64,000 bases of DNA from Pseudocalidococcus sp964653145 (lineage in GTDB: Bacteria; Cyanobacteriota; Cyanobacteriia; Thermosynechococcales; Thermosynechococcaceae), in assembly GCA_964653145.1 (NCBI GenBank), contig CAZZCG010000001.1:248001-312000 (forward strand), read 5' to 3'. The notes beneath the pieces were generated by a model, which had not been told where the DNA came from, did no database searches, and saw nothing but the letters and a program-made list of their open reading frames with translations. Each line of letters starts with the position of its first letter. Position 1 is the stretch's first letter. This document shows positions 26,125 through 35,071 of the stretch, in pieces. The translations under genes were made by a program, and so were the position numbers.

Positions 26125-26597
26125 TTGGTTTTGAGGGTGAGAGTGGCCTCCAGTAAGCTTAAATTTTTATTGCCGGCGCTATAATTTGCTGTCATGACGT
26201 ATTGATTTGGACTTATTTGCCAATAGCTTTCAAAGCCCCCCTTCTTGGCCGGATCCCCTAAAAGCCAAAAGCGTTTGACGATGGAGGAACTGCCCACCCA
26301 GCCCACGCCCTCGACCCGTCCCCATTGACTATGCTGCAAGACAAACGTGTAGTGACTGTCCCCATAACCTAGTTTTCCCCGATATTGAAACGTCAGGGGA
26401 GGTTTGTTGGTCATGGACTTTGGAAAAATCAACTTTGTGGCCATGGTGAACCAATCATCTTGGCTCCAGGTGACGAGTATCCTTCCCTGGATAGGTTCCG
26501 GAGCTTGATTCGGTTCCAGCCACTGTCCAGCCATAGCCCAGTCCCCCACGTCCACAAAAAAGCTATGGGCTTGTCCAGCATCGGTCATGGGAGTCAA
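26121..26597 (-). CDS. Hypothetical beta-rich protein, 158 residues
   Basis: I do not recognise the family. The sequence is dominated by beta-strand-like segments with regularly spaced Trp and Tyr (VGDWAMAGQWLE; GRILVTWSQDDWFTMATKLI; LTFQYRGKLGYGDSHYTFVL; FESYWQISPNQYVMTANYSA). This looks like a small lipocalin- or FABP-like barrel, which is inference. There is no signal peptide. The end overlaps pepP by four bases on the opposite strand; the start faces the avtA promoter region across 160 bases. Confidence 0.6.
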   Translation of the reverse strand: MTPMTDAGQAHSFFVDVGDWAMAGQWLEPNQAPEPIQGRILVTWSQDDWFTMATKLIFPKSMTNKPPLTFQYRGKLGYGDSHYTFVLQHSQWGRVEGVGWVGSSSIVKRFWLLGDPAKKGGFESYWQISPNQYVMTANYSAGNKNLSLLEATLTLKTN

Positions 26598-26756
26598 CCT
26601 CTAGAAATGGGGGATGAATCTTCTTGACTGTACCGTGATTTGCTTTTGCGATCTTGGTGGGGCCATAAGGCATAATCAATGAAGTTTCTCCCCGGCCTGG
26701 AGTAGAGCTTGATTTAAGTTTCCTCGACACAGGTCAGCTTGGTTTACCCGTAGGTT

Positions 26757-28058
26757 ATGTTCATGAATCCACCTCTTTCTGCCATTGGCCAGCAAATGTC
26801 ACATTTGTCAGGGGTGAGAGCCATCATGAAGGACATTATTGAAACCCTCCATGCCAATAAAGGGAGAGAAATTATCAACCTGAGTGCCGGTAACCCCCTG
26901 ATAGTCCCAGAGGTGGAGCAGTTGTGGCGTGACTGTACCCAAGAGTTACTCGCTAGTCCTGAATACGGGCAAGTCGTGTGTCGATACGGTACCAGTCAGG
27001 GCTATGAGCCACTCATTGAGGCGATCGTGGATGACTTTAATCGTCGCTATGGCCTGGAACTGACCGAAAAAAATGTCTTGATAACGCCTGGAAGCCAAAC
27101 CCTCTACTTTTTTGCTGCCAATGGCTATGCTGGTCCCAGCCCCCTCGGAATCACTAAACAGGTCGTTCTGCCACTTAGCCCTGAATATACCGGTTACGGA
27201 GGAATTAGTCTCCACCCCGATATGGTGACAGCTTACCGACCGCGCCTCGATGTGGACGAATCCCACCACCGTTTTAAATACCGCCCGGATTTTCGTCAGT
27301 TAAAAATCGACCAAACCACTGGTTGCGTAATTTTCTCCAGGCCCTGTAATCCCACAGGCAATGTCTTAACAGACTTAGAAGTACGGCAAATTGCTGACCA
27401 GGCTCTGCCCTATGGTGTCCCTGTCTTTGTTGACGCCGCCTACGGCCCTCCCTTTCCCAGCTTGAACTTCACCGAACTTAATCCGGTCTTTGGGGCTAAT
27501 GTTGTGCACTGTATTAGTTTGTCTAAAGCCGGGCTGCCTGGGGAAAGGGTGGGAATTGCCATTGGGGATGCTGGGGTATTGCAGGTGTTAGAGGCCTTTC
27601 AAACCAATGCCTGTATTCATGCCTCTCGCTACGGGCAGGCCATTGCTGCGTTGGCCATTGCCAATGGAGCATTAGCTGAAGTTTCTCAGGCCGTTATTCG
27701 TCCCTTTTACCAGGCTAAGTTTTCAATTTTAGAATCAACCCTAGAGCAGCATTTACCCAATGATATTCCCTGGTTTCTCCACCGCGGCGAAGGTGGTATT
27801 TTTGCTTGGCTTTGGCTGAAGGACTTACCCATGAGCGATTGGGAATTTTATCAGCGCTTGAAACAAGTTGGGGTCATTGTCGTCCCCGGAAGCTCATTTT
27901 TTCCCGGACTTCGCGAGGATTGGCGGCACAAACAGGAATGCGTACGGATTAGTCTAACGGCCGCTGATACTGACATTGCCACTGGGATGAAACGATTGGC
28001 TGAAACCATTACCCAGGTTTATGAGGAGTGCCACCAACCTGCTATTTCTATGACCTAG
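26757..28058 (+). CDS. avtA: Valine--pyruvate aminotransferase
   Basis: This PLP aminotransferase of fold type I interconverts valine/pyruvate and 2-oxoisovalerate/alanine. The N-terminal block REIINLSAGNPLIVPEVEQL and LITPGSQTLYFFAANGYAGP fit AvtA. The PLP lysine lies in HCISLSKAGLPGERVGIAIG, and CNPTGNVL and VDAAYGPPFPS provide the ring-contact Asn and Asp/Tyr. The C-terminal IVVPGSSFFPGL is also typical. The length of 433 residues is near the E. coli enzyme. tRNA-Arg follows 62 bases downstream. Confidence 0.9.
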   Translation: MFMNPPLSAIGQQMSHLSGVRAIMKDIIETLHANKGREIINLSAGNPLIVPEVEQLWRDCTQELLASPEYGQVVCRYGTSQGYEPLIEAIVDDFNRRYGLELTEKNVLITPGSQTLYFFAANGYAGPSPLGITKQVVLPLSPEYTGYGGISLHPDMVTAYRPRLDVDESHHRFKYRPDFRQLKIDQTTGCVIFSRPCNPTGNVLTDLEVRQIADQALPYGVPVFVDAAYGPPFPSLNFTELNPVFGANVVHCISLSKAGLPGERVGIAIGDAGVLQVLEAFQTNACIHASRYGQAIAALAIANGALAEVSQAVIRPFYQAKFSILESTLEQHLPNDIPWFLHRGEGGIFAWLWLKDLPMSDWEFYQRLKQVGVIVVPGSSFFPGLREDWRHKQECVRISLTAADTDIATGMKRLAETITQVYEECHQPAISMT

Positions 28059-28120
28059 CATTAGCTGGCCCCAATTTATCAAAGCTAACCCTGTACTAAT
28101 GAGATATAATCAAAGACCGT

Positions 28121-28194
28121 GGACATGTAGCTCAGTTGGATAGAGCATCAGATTCCGGTTCTGAGGGTCGGGGGTTCGAGTCCCTCCATGTTCG
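28121..28194 (+). tRNA. tRNA-Arg (CCG)
   Basis: The 74-base cloverleaf has acceptor GGACATG with CATGTTC and discriminator G, D-arm GCTCAGTTGGATAGAGC, and anticodon stem TCAGA/TCTGA around loop TTCCGGT with anticodon CCG. The T-arm has GGGGGTTCGAGTCCCTC. No CCA is encoded. An IS630 element and a small inverted repeat lie within the next 400 bases. Confidence 0.95.
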
Positions 28195-28317
28195 TAAGCT
28201 AAAAACCATATGGAATAAGCCTTTTAGGATGTTATATTTTTTTACCACAATAGCTTATTCTCAATAGCATGACAAAACTGGCCATTTTTAGAGACCTTTT
28301 GACTAGTTTGAATATTA

Positions 28318-28423
28318 TTTGGGTATCAAGTCTTGTTGAGAATAAGCCAAGTGGCAAGAGTTTCAGGGGCTTCTGAAGCTTTTGGGCATCATGTATTGAA
28401 TTTGTACGATCTTGATACCCAAA
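28318..28423. repeat. 13-base inverted repeat flanking about 80 bases
   Basis: TTTGGGTATCAAG at 28318-28330 is the exact reverse complement of CTTGATACCCAAA at 28411-28423. Between them lies a smaller hairpin around GGCTTCTGAAGC. The arrangement resembles a tiny transposable element (MITE) or a long hairpin. It stands between tRNA-Arg and the IS630 copy. No second copy was noticed in the window. Confidence 0.5.
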
Positions 28424-28498
28424 AAAAGAAACTGTGGTAATCGAGTCTTCTGGGGGGATGCTGCGGCTACGGTGGCGATACTTGGGGAAACGGTTGAG

Positions 28499-29454
28499 TA
28501 TAGTCATTTCGATTAAGAGCGGGATATTAGGCAGCACAGTAGTCTCGGATAATTTCATCAATAGAGGTTCCTGAGTCAGCGTACATCCTGGCTCGTTTCA
28601 GGGCACTAAAGTCGTGCTCTATCTTATTAAGGTCAGGCGAGTATTTAGGCAGAAAAAGGACATGGTGTCCGGCGGTCTGAAGGAGTTTTTGTATCGCACC
28701 CTTGGAGAGGATGGGGGCATTGTCCATGATGAGTAACGAAGGTTGGTCTATATCCGGCAAGCAATCGCGACTCAACCAACTGACAAAGCCAAGGGCATTG
28801 AGGCTCCCGGTATAGAGCATCGGGGCGATGAAATCCTTGATGTGATTGCGTCGGGCGGCAACGAAGCTTTCTTGTTTCTTACGCTTCCCCTGTTGGTCTC
28901 GAAAGACTCGTCTCCCCCGTTTTGACCACCCATAGACACAGGCAGGATTGGTATCAAATCCAGTTTCATCAATGTAAAAAAGACTGGAACTACGGTGCTG
29001 CTTCACCCACCCTTGCAGGGTTTTTAAGTCATCAATCCGTTCAAGGCGACACCGTTCTCGGTACCGGAGCTGTTTTTTTTTATGGGTGATTTTAAGGTTG
29101 CTCAAGGCATAGGCAATGGTTGAAATCCCCACGCCAAAGCGGTGTGCCCGGTCAATCAAACGGTCATTAGGATAGGCTCTTACATCCGCTTCCAGCGCAC
29201 TCCAGTCGAGTTTCCGGGGACGTCGAGTCACCACGGTTGGAGCTAAATTATCCCGTTCCAGCCATCGATAAATTGTGGAGCGACCCACCTGGAAAATTTT
29301 AGAGGCTTGAGTGACGTGACCACCGTGTTGGAGGTAAGCAATTACACGATGGCGTAAATCTATGCTGTAGCTCATAAACTTGACAGTGAACAACAATCAC
29401 TAAGTTTATCCCTGTTCTCTTTTGACCGTCCCACTCTTACCTGGAATAGCTATA
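28499..29454 (-). mobile_element. IS630-family insertion sequence
   Basis: The element is about 950 bases with one transposase gene. Its left end reads TATAGTCATTTCGATTAAGA and its right end, read inward, TATAGCTATTCCAGGTAAGA; over the first 27 positions about 19 match. Both ends are bordered by TA, the target duplicated by IS630/Tc1-type elements. The transposase frame is intact, so the copy may be young. It sits about 300 bases from tRNA-Arg and may split a small ORF. Confidence 0.85.
28527..29375 (-). CDS. IS630 family transposase
   Basis: This DDE transposase of about 282 residues carries out cut-and-paste transposition at TA dinucleotides. The N-terminal helix-turn-helix begins MSYSIDLRHRVIAYLQHGG with VTQASKIFQVGRSTIYRWLE. 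The catalytic triad is visible in FYIDETGFD (first Asp), LLIMDNAPIL (second Asp) and YSPDLNKIEHDFSALKR (Glu). I start at ATG 29375 because IS630 proteins begin MxYSxDLRxRV; an upstream ATG at 29396 adds seven residues. There is no frameshift or stop. Confidence 0.92.
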   Translation of the reverse strand: MSYSIDLRHRVIAYLQHGGHVTQASKIFQVGRSTIYRWLERDNLAPTVVTRRPRKLDWSALEADVRAYPNDRLIDRAHRFGVGISTIAYALSNLKITHKKKQLRYRERCRLERIDDLKTLQGWVKQHRSSSLFYIDETGFDTNPACVYGWSKRGRRVFRDQQGKRKKQESFVAARRNHIKDFIAPMLYTGSLNALGFVSWLSRDCLPDIDQPSLLIMDNAPILSKGAIQKLLQTAGHHVLFLPKYSPDLNKIEHDFSALKRARMYADSGTSIDEIIRDYCAA

Positions 29455-29680
29455 AGTTCGTTAAACTGCCCATCTAGAAAAATGTTAATCATGGAACAGA
29501 ATCTCCTTAAAACTTATTTTGGATTTTTTCTGATTTAATATTGATTGCCCAGGCCCCAGGCCAAAATCAGTTAAGAAATAAAGTTACGGCAGTGATGTGA
29601 TTGAACTGAGAATTAGCTAGATGCTTAGCCTTTTTGTTAACCGAGAATTGGGTGTCATCAGAACATTGACAGCCATAACC

Positions 29681-30502
29681 CTAGTCAAAGAAATATAAAT
29701 CTGAATCTTGGTTTTGTTCAATGCGCGTCTGAGTTAAATTGCAGCCCGTAAAATTTGTTTGTCTGAGTTTTGCCCAGGCCAGGTTGGCGTCCTTCAAGTT
29801 TGCTTCTGAAAAATTGGCTTTTCCCCAATACCCCCAAGATAGGCCAGCGGCGGTGAGGTTAGCTTTAACAAATATCGTTTCTGCACCGTAGGCCTGGGTC
29901 AGGGTTGCCGCCATTAAATCAGCACAGTAAAAATTACAGCGAAACAATTGGGACTGACTCAGTTCCGTGGCTACCAACAGGGCCTGGTTAAAGTTGCCGT
30001 AATTTAAATGGGCTTGAATCAAGCGAGCACGGGAAAAGTTGACATAGTGGGCCTGGGCCTGGGTAAAGTCACTGCCATCAAAATTGCCACCACGCCCATC
30101 CATCCGCTCCAGACTGGCCCAACTAAAATCTGCATCAATCGCCACCACCTCCCGCAAATCTGCTAACGCCAACTGGGCCTGGGTCAAGCTCGCAGCCGTT
30201 AAATCTGCCCCGTACAGGTAAGCCCCGGCTAAGTTAGCCCCGGTTAGGTTAATGCGGCTCAAATTGGCTCGGTTCAAACTGGCCTGTTCTAAATTTGCCC
30301 CTTTGAAATTAGCTCCCGCTAGGTTGGCCTGGTTAAGTTTGCTACGGAAAAAATTTGCCTCAGAAAAATCATAACCCTGTAAATTTATGCTGTCTAAGTT
30401 GGCCTGGGATAAATCTGGAACCACCCCCGGAGACCGCGACCGCCAGGCCTGCCAAGCCTCAGATCCCATTTGCAGGAGTGCCAGGTGTTCTGGATGGGCC
30501 AT
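29681..30502 (-). CDS. Pentapeptide-repeat protein
   Basis: The 273-residue protein is, after a 30-residue leader containing EAWQAWRSRSPG, an almost unbroken series of A(D/N)LxX pentapeptides (ANLDSINLQGYDFSEANF; ANLAGANFKGANLEQASLNR; ANLTAAGLSWGYWGKANFSE). Such repeats fold as a right-handed square beta-helix. Cyanobacteria encode many of these proteins without a fixed function. It begins 13 bases downstream of ccmP on the same strand, so it is probably co-transcribed with that carboxysome gene; a link to the carboxysome is only inferred from this spacing. Confidence 0.88.
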   Translation of the reverse strand: MAHPEHLALLQMGSEAWQAWRSRSPGVVPDLSQANLDSINLQGYDFSEANFFRSKLNQANLAGANFKGANLEQASLNRANLSRINLTGANLAGAYLYGADLTAASLTQAQLALADLREVVAIDADFSWASLERMDGRGGNFDGSDFTQAQAHYVNFSRARLIQAHLNYGNFNQALLVATELSQSQLFRCNFYCADLMAATLTQAYGAETIFVKANLTAAGLSWGYWGKANFSEANLKDANLAWAKLRQTNFTGCNLTQTRIEQNQDSDLYFFD

Positions 30503-30515
30503 CGCAATTCCTCGA

Positions 30516-31166
30516 CTACTCTTGACGGCCAGAGGTTAACGCGTCACGGCCAGGTAAAGACTCCATCACAGACTCAACAGCCCGTTGTGCGGCCAAAATA
30601 TCCCGCTCAGCCCCACCCAAAAATAATCGTCCAAAGCTACCAATGGCAGAGACTTGCAAAATGTTAATCAACGCGGCTTTTTCTGCTTCATTGGCCGCAA
30701 GGGCAGCATAGGCAGCGGGTTCCACTTCAAAGACATAGAGGGTTTGTCCCGCTAAAATCATGTTTCCCCGCCGGGATCGATTAATCAGTTGGGTGTGGTG
30801 GGCATCTAAATTGCGGATCACTTCACTGGAAATGACCCGTGGTCGGAGGCAATCCCGTTGTTTCGCCCCAATGGCATCTAAAATCGCTGCTCCGGCCGCC
30901 TTCACTTCCCCCTGGCTACTGGCATGAACTTCCAACAGGCCATAGAGTCGCTCAATAAATAGTACCCCCGGCCGAACAACTGCAGCTTTTAGGGCAATAT
31001 CTAAGAGCCGATTAATATCAATCCCCGGTGAAATTTCCACCCATAGCGATGCTTCTCCCGGCAAGGGTAAATATCCCTGGGCAACGGTTCCAAGATAGGC
31101 CGCGTGTTGATGTTGCAGGGAATCGAGATAGACATAGCTGCGTAAATCAACGCCCAAAATTACCAC
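30516..31166 (-). CDS. ccmP: Carboxysome shell protein CcmP (tandem BMC domains)
   Basis: The 216-residue protein has two fused BMC domains that form pseudo-hexameric trimers; in known CcmP two trimers stack into a gated compartment that probably passes larger metabolites such as phosphorylated sugars. The N-terminal half has LRSYVYLDSLQHQHAAYLG, and VAQGYLPLPGEASLWVEISP with KAAVVRPGVLFIERLYGLLE. The second half has LINRSRRGNMILAGQTLYVF and AYAALAANEAEKAALINILQ with VSAIGSFGRLFLGGAERDI. These blocks agree closely with CcmP as I know it. It lies far from any ccmKLMN operon. Confidence 0.93.
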   Translation of the reverse strand: MVILGVDLRSYVYLDSLQHQHAAYLGTVAQGYLPLPGEASLWVEISPGIDINRLLDIALKAAVVRPGVLFIERLYGLLEVHASSQGEVKAAGAAILDAIGAKQRDCLRPRVISSEVIRNLDAHHTQLINRSRRGNMILAGQTLYVFEVEPAAYAALAANEAEKAALINILQVSAIGSFGRLFLGGAERDILAAQRAVESVMESLPGRDALTSGRQE

Positions 31167-31303
31167 CCCAGGCCAAAATCAATACCCTACCTCCCGCATC
31201 TCCAAGCCCATCTCTGCAACGTTTTGTCAGCGGCCCTTGAAATTTTTGTCAACATTTAATAGTGTACTGGCTGTTGCTATTTCTCTTGCGGATCGATTTC
31301 CAC

Positions 31304-32404
31304 TTACCCCTTGGGCAGGAGCAACCCCATGGCCGCTAGTTCCGTTTCCAGGCGGTTGGCTTCCGGGGGATCCGCAATTTTTAAGCGTTGAACTGCCCCT
31401 TGAAAATACCTCAGACTGGTTTGCACTTGCCCAAGCTTGAGATAGATCACTCCCAGATTTTGCCAGGCCAGAGGATGGTCAGGAATAGTTTGAATCACGG
31501 TTTCGTAGGCTTGGATGGCCTGTGGATACTGCTTGAGTTGATTCCAGGCCTGGGCCAATCGCATTTGACAGGTGGCTTTGGCCATGGCGGGGATGGGTTG
31601 AACAATGGCAGCTTGATAGGCCTGGATCGCCTGGGTTAACTGCTGGGTTTGGGCGTAGAGGTTTCCCTGTTGATAGTGGAGTTCATAGGCAATGGCCGGC
31701 TCTAGGGAACTGGCTTGTAACCCCTGCTCAATGGTTGCTTGGGCCAAGTCTAAATGCCCCGCATACAAATACATCCCCCCCAATTTGCAGCAGAGATAGG
31801 CATCCTCAGGGTGCTTTTCCAAATAGGCAGACATAATCGCAATGGCCTGGTTGACCTTATCCCGTTTGGTTAGGCGTTCTGGGCCATAGCCCCAATGGAG
31901 AATGGCCGGGTTGTTCAGTTGCCCAATCTGGAACTGCGGGTGTATTTGGGTGAGACGGACAACGGCATCATCAATGGTTTCGTGGTAAGGCCGATTAAAA
32001 ACAATGGCCGGATTGCGACGGAATAACCGGGACACCAAGGAGTAGGGGGGGAGAGTTCCGATTTCTTGCCGAACTAGGGTAATCGCGATCAGGCTTTCAT
32101 TCTGCATCGAGGCCTGGAGCGGAGACTTAACCTCTGGGACTAGGGCTTCATCCGCATCCAGAACTAAAATCCAATCCGTGTCCATGGCCTGGAGACTGAC
32201 ATTACGGGCCGCAGCAAAATCATCCTGCCAGGCCGAATGAATCACCTCAGCCCCCCAGGTCTGGGCAACTTCAACGGTCTGATCCTGGGAACCCGTATCC
32301 ACCACCACCATTTGACTCACCCAATCGGCCACGCTAGCCAAACAGCGGGGTAACTGGTCTGCCTCATCCCGGACAATCATCGCCAGGCCCACCGTCGCGC
32401 TCAT
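31304..32404 (-). CDS. Family 2 glycosyltransferase with TPR repeats
   Basis: The protein (366 residues from ATG 32404) starts with a GT2 nucleotide-sugar domain (1-200): GLAMIVRDEADQLPRCLASV, DWILVLDADEAL with the metal-binding DAD, and HWGYGPERLTKRDKVNQAIA. The C-terminal half (about 205-345) is a run of TPR helices (ALAWQNLGVIYLKLGQVQTS; QAYETVIQTIPDHP). This SunS-like GT2-TPR arrangement occurs in glycopeptide and polysaccharide biosynthesis; the acceptor is unknown. An in-frame GTG at 32425 is a less likely start. It follows murB by 48 bases. Confidence 0.85.
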   Translation of the reverse strand: MSATVGLAMIVRDEADQLPRCLASVADWVSQMVVVDTGSQDQTVEVAQTWGAEVIHSAWQDDFAAARNVSLQAMDTDWILVLDADEALVPEVKSPLQASMQNESLIAITLVRQEIGTLPPYSLVSRLFRRNPAIVFNRPYHETIDDAVVRLTQIHPQFQIGQLNNPAILHWGYGPERLTKRDKVNQAIAIMSAYLEKHPEDAYLCCKLGGMYLYAGHLDLAQATIEQGLQASSLEPAIAYELHYQQGNLYAQTQQLTQAIQAYQAAIVQPIPAMAKATCQMRLAQAWNQLKQYPQAIQAYETVIQTIPDHPLAWQNLGVIYLKLGQVQTSLRYFQGAVQRLKIADPPEANRLETELAAMGLLLPKG

Positions 32405-32452
32405 GCTATCACCGCCAATGTCCACAGGTTTCGGTCAGGTTCTGGCCCAGGC

Positions 32453-33370
32453 CTAGGCAAATTCCCCGAGGATTTTTACCTCTGGATGTAATATAATGTC
32501 CCAACGGTCGGCCACACAGGCTTGAACATGGTGAATTAAACGAAACACATCCATGGCCTTAGCCCCACCGCAATTGAGGATAAAGTTAGCGTGGCGTTCT
32601 GCTACCTGGGCCTGCCCAATTTGGTAACCTTTGAGACCCACCGTTTCAATGAGCCAGCCGGCCGCGTGGGGTTGGGGATTCCGAAACACACTTCCGCAGT
32701 TGGGCAGATGATAGGGCTGGGTGGAAAGCCGTTGATTGAGGTGCTCTTGGGTTGCAGCTTTAACAACTTTGGGGTCGTGATCCGGTTGCATTTGCCACGT
32801 GGCCTGGAGTACCAAACGCTGAGTTCCCTGCAACGCCGAAGTCCGATAGCTGTAGGCCAAGTCCGAACCCGTCACCACTGAGAGGCAACCATCGGGCTCT
32901 AGAACCAGGGCCGAGACTAAAAAATCCGCTGCACAGCCTCCATGGGCCCCCGCATTCATCACCACTGCTCCACCCACGGTTCCCGGAATCCCCACAGACC
33001 ACTCCAGGCCAGACCAACCCAAACGGGCCGCATGGTGGGCTAATTGGGGTAACGGACGCCCAGAACCCGCCGTCACTTGCCCAGTTTCCTTGTCCCACTT
33101 GATTCGGCGTAAATGTTTTGTGGCAATCACCAGACCGGGCAGCCCTTGATCGCTGATGAGGAGGTTAGAGCCGGCTCCCAGGACGGTAATGGGTAAATTC
33201 TGCTCCTGGGCCCAGCGAAAGGCCGCTTGGAGATCTTGAATCGACTCGGGAGCTGTAAACCACTGGGCTGCCCCGCCGACATTTAGGGTTGTGAAGCCCT
33301 TCAGGGGAACTTGGGGTGAAATCACACATTGGGTTCCGGGAATTACTTGAGCCGTGGGAGTTTTGATCAT
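32453..33370 (-). CDS. murB: UDP-N-acetylenolpyruvoylglucosamine reductase
   Basis: This FAD enzyme reduces UDP-GlcNAc-enolpyruvate to UDP-MurNAc in peptidoglycan synthesis. The FAD-binding part has FTTLNVGGAAQWF, then PITVLGAGSNLLISDQGLPG and WSVGIPGTVGGAVVMNAGAH. Catalytic residues fit type I MurB: Arg in YSYRTSALQ, Ser in NCGSVFRNP and Glu in HPEVKILGEF. I start at ATG 33370, whose ATGA overlaps the murC stop; the upstream in-frame codon at 33391 lies inside murC. Confidence 0.94.
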   Translation of the reverse strand: MIKTPTAQVIPGTQCVISPQVPLKGFTTLNVGGAAQWFTAPESIQDLQAAFRWAQEQNLPITVLGAGSNLLISDQGLPGLVIATKHLRRIKWDKETGQVTAGSGRPLPQLAHHAARLGWSGLEWSVGIPGTVGGAVVMNAGAHGGCAADFLVSALVLEPDGCLSVVTGSDLAYSYRTSALQGTQRLVLQATWQMQPDHDPKVVKAATQEHLNQRLSTQPYHLPNCGSVFRNPQPHAAGWLIETVGLKGYQIGQAQVAERHANFILNCGGAKAMDVFRLIHHVQACVADRWDIILHPEVKILGEFA

Positions 33371-34863
33371 TGGGCCACCGCCTGCACGCAAGGATTGACA
33401 GTAATCACCCCCGGTTCGCTCCTCAATTCCAATGCGGGCACTTGATCAGCAATGGCATCGGGAATAAGTTGGTTAAGATTGCCTGCTCCGAGAAACACAA
33501 CTAAATCACCGGAGGAGAGGACTTGTTGCAAATGGTAACGCACATCCCTGGCGGAAGGGGCATAGCTGACGTGGCCATGGTATGAACTCAAGCGGTTCAC
33601 TAGGTCTGTGGCATGAACTAACCCTGAATCCGGCTCACCGGCGCTGTAAATATCTGTGATCACCACACAATCTGCGGCCTGGAAACTTTGACTAAATTCT
33701 TCTAAAAAAGTCAGGGTGCGACTAAAGCGATGGGGTTGAAACACGGCCACCACCCGCCGCCAGGGTTGATCCGGCCCGACTTGGAGGCGAGCGGCTTGGA
33801 GAGTAACTTGAATTTCGCTGGGGTGGTGGGCGTAATCATCAATAAAGCGAATCCCATTGGCCTGGCCCCGTTCCTCAAACCGCCGCCGCGCCCCTTCAAA
33901 GTTGGCCAAAGCCGCCGAAATCGTGGCAAAATCCAAGCCCAGTTCTCGACCTACCGCAATCGCAGCTAAGGCATTTTGGAGATTGTGGCTTCCTAGGAGT
34001 TTCAATTGCAAAATCCCCAGGGATATACCATTTTCTAACACATGGGCAGTGGTGCCATTAGCCCCATACTGAACATGATCCACGGTGTAATTAGCGCCGG
34101 AATCCCGGTGAAGACTGTAGGAAATCAGCCGCTCATGGGTTAACCGTTCCCGCACCGTTGGGCAATCCCAGCACACCACTAGGCTTCGGGACTGTTGGGC
34201 AAACTGGGTAAAAATGGCCACCACTTGATCTAGGGTTTCATAATGGTCTGGGTGATCCAGCTCAATATTGGTAATCACACCGAGACTTGGGGCAAATTTC
34301 TGGAGCGAGCCGTCGGATTCATCGGCTTCTGCAACTAAATGGGGGCCATGGCCAATCCGGGCATTTCCCTGCCAGGCTGCAACTTCGCCGCCAACGACAA
34401 TGGTGGGATCCAAGCCACCTTCCAAGAGGACATAGCCAATCATGCTACTGGTGGTAGTTTTTCCGTGGGTGCCGGCAACTGCGATCCCATCTGCCCGTTG
34501 GATCAGAGCGGCCAAAATATCCGAACGGTGAAAAATTGGACATCCCAAGGCCTGGGCCGCTTGGAATTCGGGATTACTGGCTCGAATGGCAGTGGAGCAG
34601 ATCACCTGGGGCAGTTGACTATAGCCGGTGTGGTCTTGGTAGGCTTCGAGGTTGTCGGCAGATTGCTGATCAAAGCAGGTGACCCCAAGGGCCTGGAGTT
34701 GTCGCGTTAAATTGGTCGCCCGCAGATCGGAACCGGAAACCTTAAATTTCTGCTTTGCTAAAATGTAGGCCAGAGCCGACATCCCAATCCCACCGATACC
34801 CATGAAGTGAAAGGGTCGCCCATTAAAGCTCATCGGTATCGATTGTGATTTTGTCAACTCCAT
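33367..34863 (-). CDS. murC: UDP-N-acetylmuramate--L-alanine ligase
   Basis: This ATP-dependent ligase adds L-Ala to UDP-MurNAc in the cytoplasm. Visible landmarks are the N-terminal Rossmann motif FHFMGIGGIGMSALAYILA, the P-loop IAVAGTHGKTTTSSMIGYVL, the central LVAEADESDGS and TNIELDHPDHYETL, and the C-terminal-domain motifs FIDDYAHHPSEIQVTL and FQPHRFSRT. From ATG 34863 it has 498 residues with AAGGGTG just upstream; an in-frame TTG at 34887 is possible. Translation is coupled to murB by the ATGA overlap. Confidence 0.95.
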   Translation of the reverse strand: MELTKSQSIPMSFNGRPFHFMGIGGIGMSALAYILAKQKFKVSGSDLRATNLTRQLQALGVTCFDQQSADNLEAYQDHTGYSQLPQVICSTAIRASNPEFQAAQALGCPIFHRSDILAALIQRADGIAVAGTHGKTTTSSMIGYVLLEGGLDPTIVVGGEVAAWQGNARIGHGPHLVAEADESDGSLQKFAPSLGVITNIELDHPDHYETLDQVVAIFTQFAQQSRSLVVCWDCPTVRERLTHERLISYSLHRDSGANYTVDHVQYGANGTTAHVLENGISLGILQLKLLGSHNLQNALAAIAVGRELGLDFATISAALANFEGARRRFEERGQANGIRFIDDYAHHPSEIQVTLQAARLQVGPDQPWRRVVAVFQPHRFSRTLTFLEEFSQSFQAADCVVITDIYSAGEPDSGLVHATDLVNRLSSYHGHVSYAPSARDVRYHLQQVLSSGDLVVFLGAGNLNQLIPDAIADQVPALELRSEPGVITVNPCVQAVAQ

Positions 34864-35071
34864 CACCCTTACCCCACCTTTTGTCAATAGGTATAAAACC
34901 TCAGGCTAATCATAGCAGGAAGTTTTTGTATTCCATGAGTATTACTGAAAACGGCACGGTTCTATGTGACTCTGATCAGGATTGGGGGCATTCCTTTTCG
35001 TAGGCAGTTCTCCAGGCCAGGAACCCCAGGCTGAGGATAGTGGAGAGTTGAAAATGTCCGAGGCTGAAGAT

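Larger units (their letters stand above)
28232..29473 (-). pseudogene. Possible small ORF interrupted by the IS630 element
   Basis: If the IS and one copy of its TA target are removed, a continuous 95-codon minus-strand frame appears. It starts at ATG 29473 (MGSLTNLL), crosses the insertion point, and continues as NRFPKYRHRSRSIPPEDSIT to the stop at 28232. The join is in frame without edits. The sequence has a basic first half and no family I recognise. It may be a real gene broken by the insertion, or a frame open by chance; the 13-base inverted repeat at 28318-28423 lies inside it. Confidence 0.3.

Noticed and set aside
28232..28561. Minus-strand ORF of 109 codons beginning inside the IS630 transposase gene
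   Set aside because: Its first 20 codons are antisense-free transposon sequence in another frame; the more sensible reading is an older ORF interrupted by the element.
29681..30502. DNA repeat array
   Set aside because: The periodicity comes from pentapeptide codons of a beta-helix protein; no CRISPR-type identical repeats and spacers occur here or elsewhere in the window.
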